Shown here: positions 44,481 through 54,365 of the stretch, piece after piece
Layout of the letters: every line of letters starts with the position of its first letter
Numbering within the stretch: the first letter of the stretch is position 1
NCBI GenBank assembly: GCA_020633325.1
Contig: JACKDX010000001.1
Coordinates: 1,792,511-1,856,510 of the forward strand
Length of the DNA stretch: 64,000 nt
Reading direction: 5' to 3'
Source of the DNA: Myxococcales bacterium
Lineage (GTDB): Bacteria > Myxococcota_A > Polyangia > Polyangiales > GCA-016699535
The notes under the pieces: model-generated
The model's database searches: none
Told to the model about the DNA's origin: nothing
What the model saw: the letters and a program-made list of their open reading frames with translations, nothing else
Position numbers and translations under genes: made by a program

Positions 44481-44533
44481 AGACACACGTCTGTGACACA
44501 GTATACCACGGAAATGCTGTGCGATCAAAGCGC

Positions 44534-46000
44534 CTAGTTTTGGGGCTCAAACACGAACGGATACCTGAAGTTCACGCTCCCGCCCTCGGGGCCCGGGGTG
44601 AAGCGAAACCTTGAAATCACGCCCACCACGCAGGCCGCCACCCCCGCATCGCCCGTCGAGTTCTCCACGGCCTTCGCGCCCGAAACGCTGCCGCTCTCCT
44701 GGATGGTAAACTCGACCGACACCTTCCCGGAGAGTGTGGGGTTGCGCCTTAGCTCTCGTTCATAGCAGCTCTTGATCTGACCGAGCCGTTTGCGAATCTC
44801 GCGCACGACCAGTTGGGAATCGAAGTCACCGGAACCCCCAATGTCCCCGCCTTGACCCACATTGGTCGTGCCGCTTACCCGCCGTTCAACCACGGCGCCG
44901 CCCTCGCCCTGCTGGGATGTTGCACTGTCGCCACCTGCGCGCGCGAGGCCGCCCAAGCCCCCTACGCCGCTACCCTGTCCGCCACCCGAACGCGTGCGCA
45001 ACACGCCTCCGGAGGCGCCGGAAGCCACACCCACTCCTTGGGCTTGCGCCATAACATCTTCGGCGTTGCCAATAGGAACGCCGCCGCGCAGCACATCCGC
45101 CAGCGCCCCGCCCGCCGCTTCAGAGCTCAGCGCGCCGAGGAGGATCTGCTCTGCTGCCTGTGCGGCTTCTTCGGCAATACGGGCTTGGGCCTCCGCACGA
45201 GACTCACCTGGTTCTTTCGGTCCCGGCTCGGCATCCTGCCGCCTTTCCTTGGGCTGGGGCTTGCTGTCCTGGGACTCCTCGCTCGCTTTGTCGCCGGCTG
45301 CCGCGGTCTTTTCCTCAGCCTTGGGCTCTGGCGGCGCCTCGAAGATAAGTCGCGCGGCGAGCGAGTTGGGGTCCAAATCCTTGTTCGTGTTGAGGGGCCA
45401 GTCTGCGTTCTCGAGATACACGACAAAGCCGAAGTGGCTCATAAACGATAACAAGAGAAACGCCGTGAAAATCCAATCGATTCCTTTGATGGCTCCGCCT
45501 TGGGCGGCTTGCGGAAGCTGGGGACGTGGCTGTACGGGCGGCGGAGCAACAAACTGAAACAGCAGGGTTGTCTCGCCGATGACGATTTTTCCACGAGAAG
45601 TGTCAGTAAGTTTAACTTGCCACGTGTCCCCGGCTTGCCGTGCGCCACCGTTGGTACGAAGCTCCTCGAGCTCAATCACGCCTGCGGGCATCCCCACCCG
45701 TCCGCGCATGTCCGCGGTGAAGTTCAGAATATAGTCCTGGCCCACGAGGTGGAACAAGTCGAACTTGGTCGGTAAGCCGTGGGCCGCTATCACAAACGTG
45801 GCACGCTCGGATGTCCCGACGGAAACGGATTCACGTTTCGTCATCACCCGTTCCTCGATGATCTTCCCGCGTTGAATCACGCCGATACGGAGCACCTTAG
45901 GCCCTTGAGGCTTGAGATTAAACGCAGACATCGCCACGGTGAGCGCCCCTGGTCGCTCCCGTCCTTGATCTCGCTTTTGCTCCTCTTGTTGCTCGTTCAT
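44534..46000 (-). CDS. AgmX/PglI-family TonB-like protein
   Basis: A 488-residue protein. The cytosolic N-terminal 170 residues have an FHA-like beta pattern (VLRIGVIQRGKIIEE, FDLFHLVGQDYILNFT). A transmembrane helix follows (about 185-205, WIFTAFLLLSFMSHFGFVVY). A long Glu/Ala/Gln-rich then Gly-rich linker leads to a C-terminal domain with IRKRLGQIKSCYERELRRN, SGKVSVEFTI and FRYPFVFEPQN. That tail is the AgmX/PglI C-terminal domain, known from Myxococcus gliding proteins (GltG/GltJ). Expected role: transmit motor force across the periplasm. I chose ATG 46000 rather than 46087. Confidence 0.82.
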   Translation of the reverse strand: MNEQQEEQKRDQGRERPGALTVAMSAFNLKPQGPKVLRIGVIQRGKIIEERVMTKRESVSVGTSERATFVIAAHGLPTKFDLFHLVGQDYILNFTADMRGRVGMPAGVIELEELRTNGGARQAGDTWQVKLTDTSRGKIVIGETTLLFQFVAPPPVQPRPQLPQAAQGGAIKGIDWIFTAFLLLSFMSHFGFVVYLENADWPLNTNKDLDPNSLAARLIFEAPPEPKAEEKTAAAGDKASEESQDSKPQPKERRQDAEPGPKEPGESRAEAQARIAEEAAQAAEQILLGALSSEAAGGALADVLRGGVPIGNAEDVMAQAQGVGVASGASGGVLRTRSGGGQGSGVGGLGGLARAGGDSATSQQGEGGAVVERRVSGTTNVGQGGDIGGSGDFDSQLVVREIRKRLGQIKSCYERELRRNPTLSGKVSVEFTIQESGSVSGAKAVENSTGDAGVAACVVGVISRFRFTPGPEGGSVNFRYPFVFEPQN

Positions 46001-46052
46001 CGCTCGCGACCGCCCGGTGTGCCGAAACCCTACCACAACTTCAAACAGCTTC

Positions 46053-46517
46053 TCAAAAACCCTTGGTTCTCTCCTGCTTACCTGCACTTTGGAGCAGGTG
46101 GAATCTATGCTGAATCTTGGAAAAGGCGCCCGCGATCTTGCGCCTCAGCCATGCCCATGCCCCATATCCACACGCTGCCGTGAAGGCGCCCACAGAAATG
46201 GCCATGACCGCGTGCTCTAGTGCGTCCTTCTGTGAGGCGAACGCGCCCACGGGGGATTTTGTCGCATTAATTGCGAGTGCATGTGAAAGGTCGAGCATCC
46301 CGATCAGCATGGCCAAGCTCATCGCGACACTCGGGAGGATTCTCAGCGCATAAAGCCCTCGGCTCAAGGAGCGGCGCAGCTGGAGGAGATCTTCCTCTGC
46401 CTGCACGTGGGTGGCCGGAAGTTGCTTGATCTCTCGTGTCTTGCGCAGAACAATAACGCCAATGGCGACCGCCAACATCCACTGAGCACTGGCTAGTAAA
46501 AGCGTCACGAGATCCAC
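46053..46517 (-). CDS. Small membrane protein, TolQ-like helices
   Basis: A 154-residue protein with three predicted membrane helices (about 5-24, 58-80 and 106-126) and a charged loop between the first two. The second and third helices, with SLAMLIGMLDL and AVMAISVGAFTAACGYGA, resemble the TolQ/MotA channel helices but without the canonical GLLGT motif. It starts with GTG, 9 nt after the preceding gene. GltF of the Myxococcus complex is a possible counterpart; that is inference from position only. Confidence 0.65.
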   Translation of the reverse strand: MDLVTLLLASAQWMLAVAIGVIVLRKTREIKQLPATHVQAEEDLLQLRRSLSRGLYALRILPSVAMSLAMLIGMLDLSHALAINATKSPVGAFASQKDALEHAVMAISVGAFTAACGYGAWAWLRRKIAGAFSKIQHRFHLLQSAGKQERTKGF

Positions 46518-46526
46518 GTCGCTGCG

Positions 46527-46805
46527 TTAAAAAGGTTCCTGTTGTACGCTTTGCACAACCTCACGCACGAAGCTGGTGCGCATCTCCAGCACCTCGTATC
46601 CCAGATTTGATCGGTTGAGGATGTAAAACGCATTGGGCTTTTGTACGCGGCCCTCGATGCGAATTTCTTCAAGCTGAATCACCCGGGGTTTGCCGCTGCG
46701 CTTCGGCTGCTGAGCCGCTGCAACCCCGATCAGGCTCCCAAATAGCAGGAGTAACCCCATCCCCAGCGCATGTCGCAATGGGCCCGGCCGCTCACGATCC
46801 CTCAT
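46527..46805 (-). CDS. Small exported hypothetical protein
   Basis: A 92-residue protein with a signal peptide ending GVAAAQQPK, then a conserved-looking stretch (VIQLEEIRIEGRVQKPNAFY and RTSFVREVVQSV) that ends in EPF. Its ATG overlaps the stop of the TPR lipoprotein gene by 4 nt. Similar small proteins accompany AgmX/PglI genes in myxobacteria, as far as I recall. Periplasmic; function unknown. Confidence 0.68.
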   Translation of the reverse strand: MRDRERPGPLRHALGMGLLLLFGSLIGVAAAQQPKRSGKPRVIQLEEIRIEGRVQKPNAFYILNRSNLGYEVLEMRTSFVREVVQSVQQEPF

Positions 46806-48133
46806 GGCTCTTCCTTTTTTGTGGCCGCATTTCTGGCTTCGCGTTCCAAGCGGCGTTTTTCGCGTTGAATCTGGCGGTCCAAATCTTCTAGATAACTTCG
46901 AGACAGATCATTTTTGGCAAGCTTGCCGCCCCGCAGGGCGCGGTAGGCTCCAAACTCCTCCACAGCTTTTTGTAAGGCCTGCAAGGTCGTGAGACCCTTG
47001 AGCGCGCTTCCGACGCTCATATATAGCAGCCCCAGATTGAAGTGCGCCTCGGCCAGATTAGGCTCAAGGGACAAGGCTTTCTCCAGGGTTTGCAATGCCT
47101 TCTCCCACTCGCGATTGGCACGATAAGCATCGCCAAGATCCAGAAGCATCTCGGCCTGAGGCGGCATCAATCGACTTGCGATCGTCAGGTGCTTCAAGGC
47201 TTCTGCGTAATTGCCGCCGGACAGGAGCTGTATACCGAGCGCGACATGGGCTTCGGCGTAGTCCGGCCTCGCTTCAATGGCCCTTTTGTAATGATCCATT
47301 GCCTCAGGAAGTTGGCCCCTGATCAAAAGGAGCGTCCCACGTAAATACAGTGCTTCGGGTTGCTTAGGGTCAATACCTAAGGCCTGCTCGAGAATCGATT
47401 CCGCCAACTCGGAGCGCCCACGCGCCATGCTTGCGCGCGCGATAGCCAGCATGGCAGGCACGTAACGCTCGTCTCGGCGCAGGGCGGCGATGGCTATCGC
47501 CTCGGCTTTGTCGAACTGCTTCCCTTGGACGAGGGCCTCACTGTAAACCACTTGCAATCTCAGATTGCGCTCCCAGCGCTGAGCCAACTCACCCACGATA
47601 CGGAGCGCTTCGTCGAGAGAACCGAGCCGCGCGTGCACGGCGACGATGCCGGCGGCGGCCCTCTCGTAATCGGGCTGGATCCGCAACGCTTGCTGATAGT
47701 GCTCGAGCGCACGCGTGCTGTTTCCCGCACGATCCGCGAGCACACCAAGATGGTATGCTGCTTGATAGGCTCGGGCATCCTCGTCCAATGCTTGCCTGAA
47801 CAACCGGGCGGCGCGTTCGTCTTCGAAGACGGACATGGCCGCTAGGCCCTGCTCCAAGGCGCGCTGAGCAGGTGCGCTCAGGCGCTTGCGCTCAGGCAGA
47901 GGCTCGCCGCGCTCGGTCTCCGGGCTGCCCCAGGGCGAAACCTTCTTGGACTGTCCCGAGGGGGCTTCGGGCGTCTCTTGAATGAGACCTGAGCTATCGG
48001 CATCGTTCGTAGGACTTGCCTCGGAACCGGCAGTTGTGGCTTGTGCCACAGGGGTGCTGCTCTCGGGGGGCGCCTCAGATCCGCACGCTACGGCCAAGAC
48101 CGCGAGCCCACTCACGCATAACGTCCGGATCAT
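46802..48133 (-). CDS. TPR lipoprotein, AglT/GltE-like
   Basis: A 443-residue lipoprotein (signal ending LAVACGSE). About ten tetratricopeptide repeats fill residues 85-400; clear units are AYQAAYHLGVLADRAG, RALEHYQQALRIQPDYE, EALYLRGTLLLIRGQL and AEAHFNLGLLYMSVG. The C-terminus is a charged helix. A TPR lipoprotein beside PglI/AgmX matches AglT (GltE) of Myxococcus, an outer-membrane-associated part of the gliding complex; equivalence is inferred. ATG overlaps the preceding stop. Confidence 0.82.
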   Translation of the reverse strand: MIRTLCVSGLAVLAVACGSEAPPESSTPVAQATTAGSEASPTNDADSSGLIQETPEAPSGQSKKVSPWGSPETERGEPLPERKRLSAPAQRALEQGLAAMSVFEDERAARLFRQALDEDARAYQAAYHLGVLADRAGNSTRALEHYQQALRIQPDYERAAAGIVAVHARLGSLDEALRIVGELAQRWERNLRLQVVYSEALVQGKQFDKAEAIAIAALRRDERYVPAMLAIARASMARGRSELAESILEQALGIDPKQPEALYLRGTLLLIRGQLPEAMDHYKRAIEARPDYAEAHVALGIQLLSGGNYAEALKHLTIASRLMPPQAEMLLDLGDAYRANREWEKALQTLEKALSLEPNLAEAHFNLGLLYMSVGSALKGLTTLQALQKAVEEFGAYRALRGGKLAKNDLSRSYLEDLDRQIQREKRRLEREARNAATKKEEP

Positions 48134-51100
48134 GGCTTGACCTCCATGGCTGGCGGCGCCGTCCCGCTTGGCAGCGGAAGCGTCTGGCCTCTGGGAGCTC
48201 GGCTAAACTCGCCCGCCTCATAGGCTCCGAAGGTCGCATCCTGCGCCTTCGCCTGCGCGAGGCATTCTGCGATGCGCTCATCGCCGTAAGCCTGCAAGCG
48301 ATCGATGGCGATCCTGGTGTGCTCCGTATCCATGCTCCCGGCTTGCGCTGCGCGCGCCGCTAGCGCATATCGCGCGACCGCAAGGCATTCAATAGGTCGG
48401 ACGCGTTCGTCGAGCACCTGTCGAATGCGATCCTCGATCTGCACGCGCACCTCTTCTTTCTGTTCGGGCCCAAGGCGCTTGAGTTGGGCGTTCAAATCTT
48501 TCGGCACCACGAACGGCGTGTTGAGCACGGCCCGTGCCAATACTTCGTAGATGCGACCTTGGCGCACAAACGCCGCGATGGTCCAGTTCGGCCGCCCGTA
48601 TGCTGGGATTGCATCATACCCGGCGGCAAGCGACGCTGCGCGGTTCGAGCCCGACTCAATCTCTTGCAGCAGGCCTTTTTTGATATAGGCATCCATCGTT
48701 GGCGGATTGCCCGGTTTGATCGCAAAGGTCTCGAACGCCTCAGCCCCTTCTTCGACCAGGCGGAACTGACTTTCCGCCGCATACTCAGCAGAAACGGACC
48801 CTTTTGTCTGACCTGTGCGTCCAAACGCGCTCACGACATCTTCGAGTGCCGCGCGGTACTCACGGCCCGTGATGCCCTTGGCCTTCTGCGCTTCGGCGAT
48901 TCGCCAATACGCTTGGACAATGAGAGCGCCCGCCTTGGGATCAGCGCCATATTGTTTGATAAAGTCACGCATTTCGCGAATGGCCAGGTTCCAGTCCCCC
49001 TGCTTGTAAGCCATCTCAGCTACGCGATACTGGGCTGAGCGCCGGTCGTCCTCATCGCTGATGATGGTCGCACCGCGGCGATAATATTCGGCGGCAGCTT
49101 TGTACTGCTGCTGATATTCGAGAATGCGCGCCGCGTTAATCAGGGCATCCTCACGGCGCTCTCTGACCACAGGCTCTTGCGACTTCGAAAAGCGCTCCGA
49201 ATCCGCAAGCGCGCGATAACTGCTCACCGCTCTTTCGAAATCAAAGAACCGATTTGCATTGTAGGCCTGCCGAAAATACGCGTTCGACAATATGGCATCC
49301 AGCCGTTTGGCTTCCTCCTCGTCCTTGGGCGCTCGCGGTCCCACCTCGTCGATGATACGCGCATAAAGGCGAGCGGCAGATTCAAAACGGCTCGTCCGCT
49401 CAAGAGCCACAGCTGCCTTCTCAAGAGCGAGAGGCGCTTGTGCGTGCTTGGGCTCGTCATTCACGGCTTGCACCAACATTGTGGCGGCCTCTTCGTACAG
49501 ACGGCGCTGATCCGCTCCTTTGGCTTTCTCCGCCTCCTCGAAGATTTGGACTGCCTTCTGGTATCGAATGTTACTCAGCTGCACGGTGGCAATGCATTGA
49601 GGCTCTTCCTGATTTTCGGCCTTTGCACAGTCCACTGACCGCGACGGCACACCCCCCGAAGCGAAGGTGCATCGCCGTTTCTGCAGATCTTTACTGAGCC
49701 TCTCTACCTCGCTCGTTTGGTTCAGCGAGACAGCCATGTTGTTGAGATTATACCACGCTACGCGTCCCGTTTCGTCGGCCCCTTCACCACTGCAATTCTC
49801 ATCGAAAATTCGCGCGAACCGATCGCGCGCGTGTCCCCAGTATCCATACACGTACAACAGCAAAGCATTGTTATAGTTATACGAGTCTCTGACGCTCTCG
49901 GTGTCATGCGCCGCATCAACACGTGCCAGATAGACTTCCCTTGCTTGCGCGAGACGCTGAACAAGCACCGGCATCTCCAATGGCGCAACGCGTGGTGGAG
50001 TCCCTGTGGGCACGGGCGGCTCGGAGCGAACGGTAATCCGGTTGGCTTGAACTTCCCGATCCACGATGCGCTTTAGCGACTCGACCACGCGGCGCGCTGC
50101 TTCTGAAAGATGCGTGTCATCGAGGTTGGAATCACGCACTGCCGCGTACGCTTGAGCGGCCTGCTCATAACGCTCCGACCAATACAGCGCCTCTGCCCAA
50201 TTGTAGTGCAGCTCATATGCCTGAGGGCTGTTGGGGTTCTTATCGATATAAAGCTTGTAGGCATCAGCCGCCAATCCATACGCTTGCTGGGATTCTCGGC
50301 AAAGCTCGGGCATTTCGTCCTGCACGCACTTCCTTCTTAAATTCTGCGCGTGCTGATGGTGTTGGATCGCCGTACCGATGAGCGCATCTTGGGCCAACTG
50401 CTCCGCTGCGCGCTGCTCCTTTGGATGATCCATGTTCGCGTTCCACCACTCGGTGCCTTCCCGATAGCGCTCGCTCAACAGAGCACGAGCGCCAAGACCC
50501 TGCTCGAGCTGATTGTTTTGAATATAGGCTACGGCAATCTGGTTCTGGATTTCTGGTGCCCGGTAATGGTTCGGAAACCGCTTGAGCGCGAGCTCCCATG
50601 CAGCAATCGCTTGGGGATACTTAGCTTCGTCAAAATAAACGGTTCCAAGCTGGAAATATACCTCGGACGTCCAATCCTGGTCCTGTGGCAAGAGCCCCTG
50701 TGATTGAATCCGCTCTAAGCCCGTGGGAAGCCCTTCCTGTGGATCGAGAATCTGGTTCTCGTTCCAATCATCGTAGGCAAACGCAATGCCTAAGTATTGA
50801 ATGGCCTCCGCGCGTAGCTCTGTGCCTGCTTTGCCGGTGCGCTTTTTTTCGTCGTCCGACCATTGCACCAACAGGGCAAAATGTCGAATGGACTGGGGGT
50901 ACCGACTGGCCCGATAATACGACCACGCTAACTTATAGAGCGCGAGATTGTAGACACGGTTATCGGGATACGCGAGGATTTTTGAGTACGCGCTGATGGC
51001 GCGCTCCAGAGCGTCATCCCCATAATCGAAATCAAAGTGATACTCACCGATACGCAACCAGGTCTCAGCATAGAAGTCCGCCGTTGAGGCCACGGGCTCG

Positions 51101-51984
51101 CAATCGGCGTAGGAATCTCGCAGCGTAGTAGAAGGCCGCTGCGTTTCAAGTCCCAACGCCGGGTGCTCTTCGCGATCCTCCTCGGTCTGGGTCTTATCAG
51201 GGGTCTTGGGACTGTCACGTCTGTAATCAAAATGATTGTGGCAAGCCAAGCTCAGCCAAGCAATCCGTGCCGCATCGAAGTCGCCTTCTTCGTTGAGACA
51301 ATACCCAATCAGATAATAAACGCCGGCGATTCTTTCGTATTTGGGAAAGCGCTCGATGAGTTTCTTGTAAAGTTCGATGGTGTCGCCAAAGTCTTTCTCC
51401 GGATCGCGCAAGTCCTCAGCGCTTTGGTTTGCCTCTCTTCGCGTGTCGCGCTCGTTGGTCACGCTATCGAGTGCCTTTTGAAACGCAAGGGCACTGCGCT
51501 CGAAATATAGCTCACCCAAGCGAAACATGGCGTCCGGCGTGTATCGGGGATCATCGGGATATTGAGCGATAAAGCGCTCGAACAATGCAATGGCTCTGAG
51601 CCGTGCGGCATCCTCCAAACTTTCTTCGACATGAATCTGCCGGGCAAAAGCTGCGTCACGCGTGCGCCGTTGACGCTCATAGTCTCGGCGAACTACCGAG
51701 AGGATGCTCGAATGGTACGCGCTTCCAAGATTGCTGAAGCGTCCCACTTCCTCTTCCATTTCGCGCAGAGCCTTGATCTGCGTTGGGGTAGGAGGTTTTC
51801 GCTGATCCCCGGAGCGAGTCTGCTCCACCCGCAAAAACTCTGGAAGCGTTTCTGAGGCCTCGGCGTCTTTAGTACCGCTCCACGGCAAAGGCGCTTTGCT
51901 GGCTGACTTGGGTTGTGCCCATGCCGACGACGCTAGGGTCATCAAGCCCAAAACCATGCACATGCTCCGGGTGAGGATGCTCAC
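48130..51984 (-). CDS. Large periplasmic TPR protein (AgmU/GltD-like)
   Basis: A 1,284-residue exported protein. The signal peptide ends SSAWAQPK. The body holds many TPR-type helical pairs (ALFERFIAQYPDDPRY, DTIELYKKLIERFPKYE, AISAYSKILAYPDNRVYN, AIAAWELALKRFPNHYRA), separated by charged inserts. It starts with GTG overlapping the TGA of the upstream gene. Size, periplasmic location and neighbours resemble AgmU/GltD of the Myxococcus gliding complex. Its likely job is to scaffold the machine between the membranes. Exact orthology is not tested. Confidence 0.82.
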   Translation of the reverse strand: MSILTRSMCMVLGLMTLASSAWAQPKSASKAPLPWSGTKDAEASETLPEFLRVEQTRSGDQRKPPTPTQIKALREMEEEVGRFSNLGSAYHSSILSVVRRDYERQRRTRDAAFARQIHVEESLEDAARLRAIALFERFIAQYPDDPRYTPDAMFRLGELYFERSALAFQKALDSVTNERDTRREANQSAEDLRDPEKDFGDTIELYKKLIERFPKYERIAGVYYLIGYCLNEEGDFDAARIAWLSLACHNHFDYRRDSPKTPDKTQTEEDREEHPALGLETQRPSTTLRDSYADCEPVASTADFYAETWLRIGEYHFDFDYGDDALERAISAYSKILAYPDNRVYNLALYKLAWSYYRASRYPQSIRHFALLVQWSDDEKKRTGKAGTELRAEAIQYLGIAFAYDDWNENQILDPQEGLPTGLERIQSQGLLPQDQDWTSEVYFQLGTVYFDEAKYPQAIAAWELALKRFPNHYRAPEIQNQIAVAYIQNNQLEQGLGARALLSERYREGTEWWNANMDHPKEQRAAEQLAQDALIGTAIQHHQHAQNLRRKCVQDEMPELCRESQQAYGLAADAYKLYIDKNPNSPQAYELHYNWAEALYWSERYEQAAQAYAAVRDSNLDDTHLSEAARRVVESLKRIVDREVQANRITVRSEPPVPTGTPPRVAPLEMPVLVQRLAQAREVYLARVDAAHDTESVRDSYNYNNALLLYVYGYWGHARDRFARIFDENCSGEGADETGRVAWYNLNNMAVSLNQTSEVERLSKDLQKRRCTFASGGVPSRSVDCAKAENQEEPQCIATVQLSNIRYQKAVQIFEEAEKAKGADQRRLYEEAATMLVQAVNDEPKHAQAPLALEKAAVALERTSRFESAARLYARIIDEVGPRAPKDEEEAKRLDAILSNAYFRQAYNANRFFDFERAVSSYRALADSERFSKSQEPVVRERREDALINAARILEYQQQYKAAAEYYRRGATIISDEDDRRSAQYRVAEMAYKQGDWNLAIREMRDFIKQYGADPKAGALIVQAYWRIAEAQKAKGITGREYRAALEDVVSAFGRTGQTKGSVSAEYAAESQFRLVEEGAEAFETFAIKPGNPPTMDAYIKKGLLQEIESGSNRAASLAAGYDAIPAYGRPNWTIAAFVRQGRIYEVLARAVLNTPFVVPKDLNAQLKRLGPEQKEEVRVQIEDRIRQVLDERVRPIECLAVARYALAARAAQAGSMDTEHTRIAIDRLQAYGDERIAECLAQAKAQDATFGAYEAGEFSRAPRGQTLPLPSGTAPPAMEVKP

Positions 51985-54365
51985 GGCGTCTGCTCCTGAT
52001 CTGCGGACGATCCGTCCTGCTCGTCCATGATTTCCCGGAACTCATCATCCAAGGTTTGGATCTCCCTGGCCCGCGCCGTGGTGAGTGCTTCCACCCTCAG
52101 CCGATGCTCCTCGCGAATCGCCCATACCAAATCCACTTTGCCCACGTCCGCCCGCAGAACCAGGTCATGAAATCGCGTCTGCAGATGCTGAAATGCGCCA
52201 AACGCCACATCCCCCACCGCCTCCTCTGAGTCAGAGCCCAGCTGCGCAATCTGCGTATGGTAATCCTCGAGTTTCAGCACCTCTTCAGCAACCTTGCTCA
52301 ACATGTCTTGTGCGCGGTCTTGTGCCGCCTTCTTCAAGGTCGCATCGTACGCGTCCAAGGTTTTCTCCACGCGCTCCGCCTTCGCCAACAGCACGTCCAC
52401 CTGCGGGTTTCGGCTCAGGCGTGCCGCGCTAAGCAATTCGCGTTCGCGCTTAACCAGGCTTCGGTAGGCGTTGCGATTGGCCTCGTCATATTGATAGCGC
52501 TCATCGTCTATGCCAACTCGGAGTTGCGCCTGTTCAATGGCCAGGCGCAACTCTCCAATGCGTTGCTCGTACGATGCGACGGCCGTCTCATGATGTTCGA
52601 GCTCACGTGCCATGTCCACGGACCCGTCGGCTCCGTGCTCCAACGTCTTGGGAGTGCCTTTCGTGATGGTCTCGAGCGCCGCCAACCGAGCCCTCAGCCC
52701 AGAAACCTCGACCTCTAGCTCGCGCAGCTCTCGACGCAAGGCAGAGTGCTGTCGGCGGGCATCCCGTTCGCGCGCATCCAGCGCTTCCTGGCTTTGAGGG
52801 ATTGCTTTTAGCAAACCCTCCAAACGCCGTCGTTCGGATCTCACGCTCTGAAGTTCCGCATGCCCCGGCCGAGAACGATCGTCTACAGCCGCAACACGGG
52901 AGCGCGCGATATAGAGGCGATTGTGAAGCAGGACACTCTGTTCGCCAAGCAGCCGGAGATCGGCAAAAATATTGGCACTATTTTCCGCTCGAAGGGCCCC
53001 ATCGAGCCTCTGTACCAATTGCTCGGTTTCCTTGAGTGCCTGACTTGCATCGCCAAAATCTGCAATGACGCGCATCGCGCGCTTCATGTTGGCATCGGGT
53101 GGGGCCCACAACAGCGCCTTTTCGGGGATAAAAGTCTCGAGACTGAAGGTATCAATGTTATCCCCGACCAAGCCACGGAAATATGTACGAAGGTCGTCAT
53201 GTCGCGCCAGCACGGCGGCAAGCTGTTTGTTGACCGGCTTAACTACACGGATAACATCGTTAAACGCTTGATTGGCCGCTTTGAAATTCCCGTTGCGAAG
53301 CAACAGGTTGCCCCTTAGCAGCTTCGCGTCTGGGATGTAGCGACTGAGAGGCGCCGCGAGCGCCAAAACATCCAAGGAACGCTCTGCGCGTACACTATCG
53401 CCCTGCCGAATATATACCCAGGCTATTTCATAGAGGGCTGTATCAAAATACACCGATGTGCGCGGCACGGATTGGTAGGCCTTCACGGCACTAGCTAGCT
53501 TCAGCGTCTCATAGTACAGGCGGCCCAAGGCCAAATAGGCCAACTGACGGATGGCCTCAAGCTCGCCGGTACCTCGACGCTGCTGAACCACCCGACGAAA
53601 CGCTTTGAGCGCTTCTGGATAATTTTGCTTCAAGGAGAGAATGACGCCCAAGAAGTAGTCTGCTTGTGCGCGGTACGCGCTTTTTGCACCGATGGCCCGA
53701 AATGCAGCTTCGGACCTGCCCAGCTCTGCTTCATTTTGAATCACGGAGGACGGATTGAACTCATCTCCTTCTGAGGCGGATAGTTCCAGGTCCACCGCGC
53801 GGCTATACAGATACTTTGCCTTGGCATACACGGTCGCGGCTTCGACTTTGGATGGAGGAATTCGGTTGAGCTTATCGAAATACCCCTCGACGCCGCGAAA
53901 ATCCCTGGTTTTTAGCGCGATATCTATCAGTCGTCCCAAGGCGCGCTGAACATAGGGCTGGTATGCTTGCTGCTCAGCATGTTCGAGGATTTGACGAAAT
54001 CGGGTGCGCGCGCCGTAGGTGTCACCCGCGCTGTACAACGATTCGCCCAGCAGCATGAGCGCATCGGGATACGCGCGGTGCCCTTCATAATGCTCTACTA
54101 TATCGGTAAAAATGACGCTCGCCCTCAGGTAATCCTTGAGACGATAAAACAGCTCACCATCCGCAAGCCGTTCTTCGACATAGGTAGCGCTCCTTAACTT
54201 TTGTACGCGCATGGGCCTGCTGCGTAGATGGGCGGCACTTGCTTCGATGTCGATGAGCTCGCGCCCCCATCGATCGAGATTTTGCGCCATGGCTGGAGAA
54301 CCGCCGATGGTAGCGGTCATCCACACGCTCAGCAGCAGCCAACGGCGCGGCTGGCTTCGGGCCAT
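51981..54365 (-). CDS. Exported TPR and coiled-coil protein
   Basis: A 794-residue protein with a signal peptide (ends GSPAMAQN). Residues about 55-400 are TPR repeats (ASVIFTDIVEHYEGHRAYPD, YPEALKAFRRVVQQRRGTGE). Residues about 480-780 are long charged coiled-coil (RSERRRLEGLLKAIPQSQEA, ELREL and LRAR heptads). It begins immediately after the TAA of the gene before it. A periplasmic structural component of the same envelope complex is inferred. Confidence 0.8.
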   Translation of the reverse strand: MARSQPRRWLLLSVWMTATIGGSPAMAQNLDRWGRELIDIEASAAHLRSRPMRVQKLRSATYVEERLADGELFYRLKDYLRASVIFTDIVEHYEGHRAYPDALMLLGESLYSAGDTYGARTRFRQILEHAEQQAYQPYVQRALGRLIDIALKTRDFRGVEGYFDKLNRIPPSKVEAATVYAKAKYLYSRAVDLELSASEGDEFNPSSVIQNEAELGRSEAAFRAIGAKSAYRAQADYFLGVILSLKQNYPEALKAFRRVVQQRRGTGELEAIRQLAYLALGRLYYETLKLASAVKAYQSVPRTSVYFDTALYEIAWVYIRQGDSVRAERSLDVLALAAPLSRYIPDAKLLRGNLLLRNGNFKAANQAFNDVIRVVKPVNKQLAAVLARHDDLRTYFRGLVGDNIDTFSLETFIPEKALLWAPPDANMKRAMRVIADFGDASQALKETEQLVQRLDGALRAENSANIFADLRLLGEQSVLLHNRLYIARSRVAAVDDRSRPGHAELQSVRSERRRLEGLLKAIPQSQEALDARERDARRQHSALRRELRELEVEVSGLRARLAALETITKGTPKTLEHGADGSVDMARELEHHETAVASYEQRIGELRLAIEQAQLRVGIDDERYQYDEANRNAYRSLVKRERELLSAARLSRNPQVDVLLAKAERVEKTLDAYDATLKKAAQDRAQDMLSKVAEEVLKLEDYHTQIAQLGSDSEEAVGDVAFGAFQHLQTRFHDLVLRADVGKVDLVWAIREEHRLRVEALTTARAREIQTLDDEFREIMDEQDGSSADQEQTP

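Noticed and set aside
44862..45557. Plus-strand open frame of about 230 codons opposite the AgmX-like gene
   Set aside because: Low-complexity Ala/Pro/Ser translation that mirrors the Gly/Ala/Glu-rich linker on the other strand.
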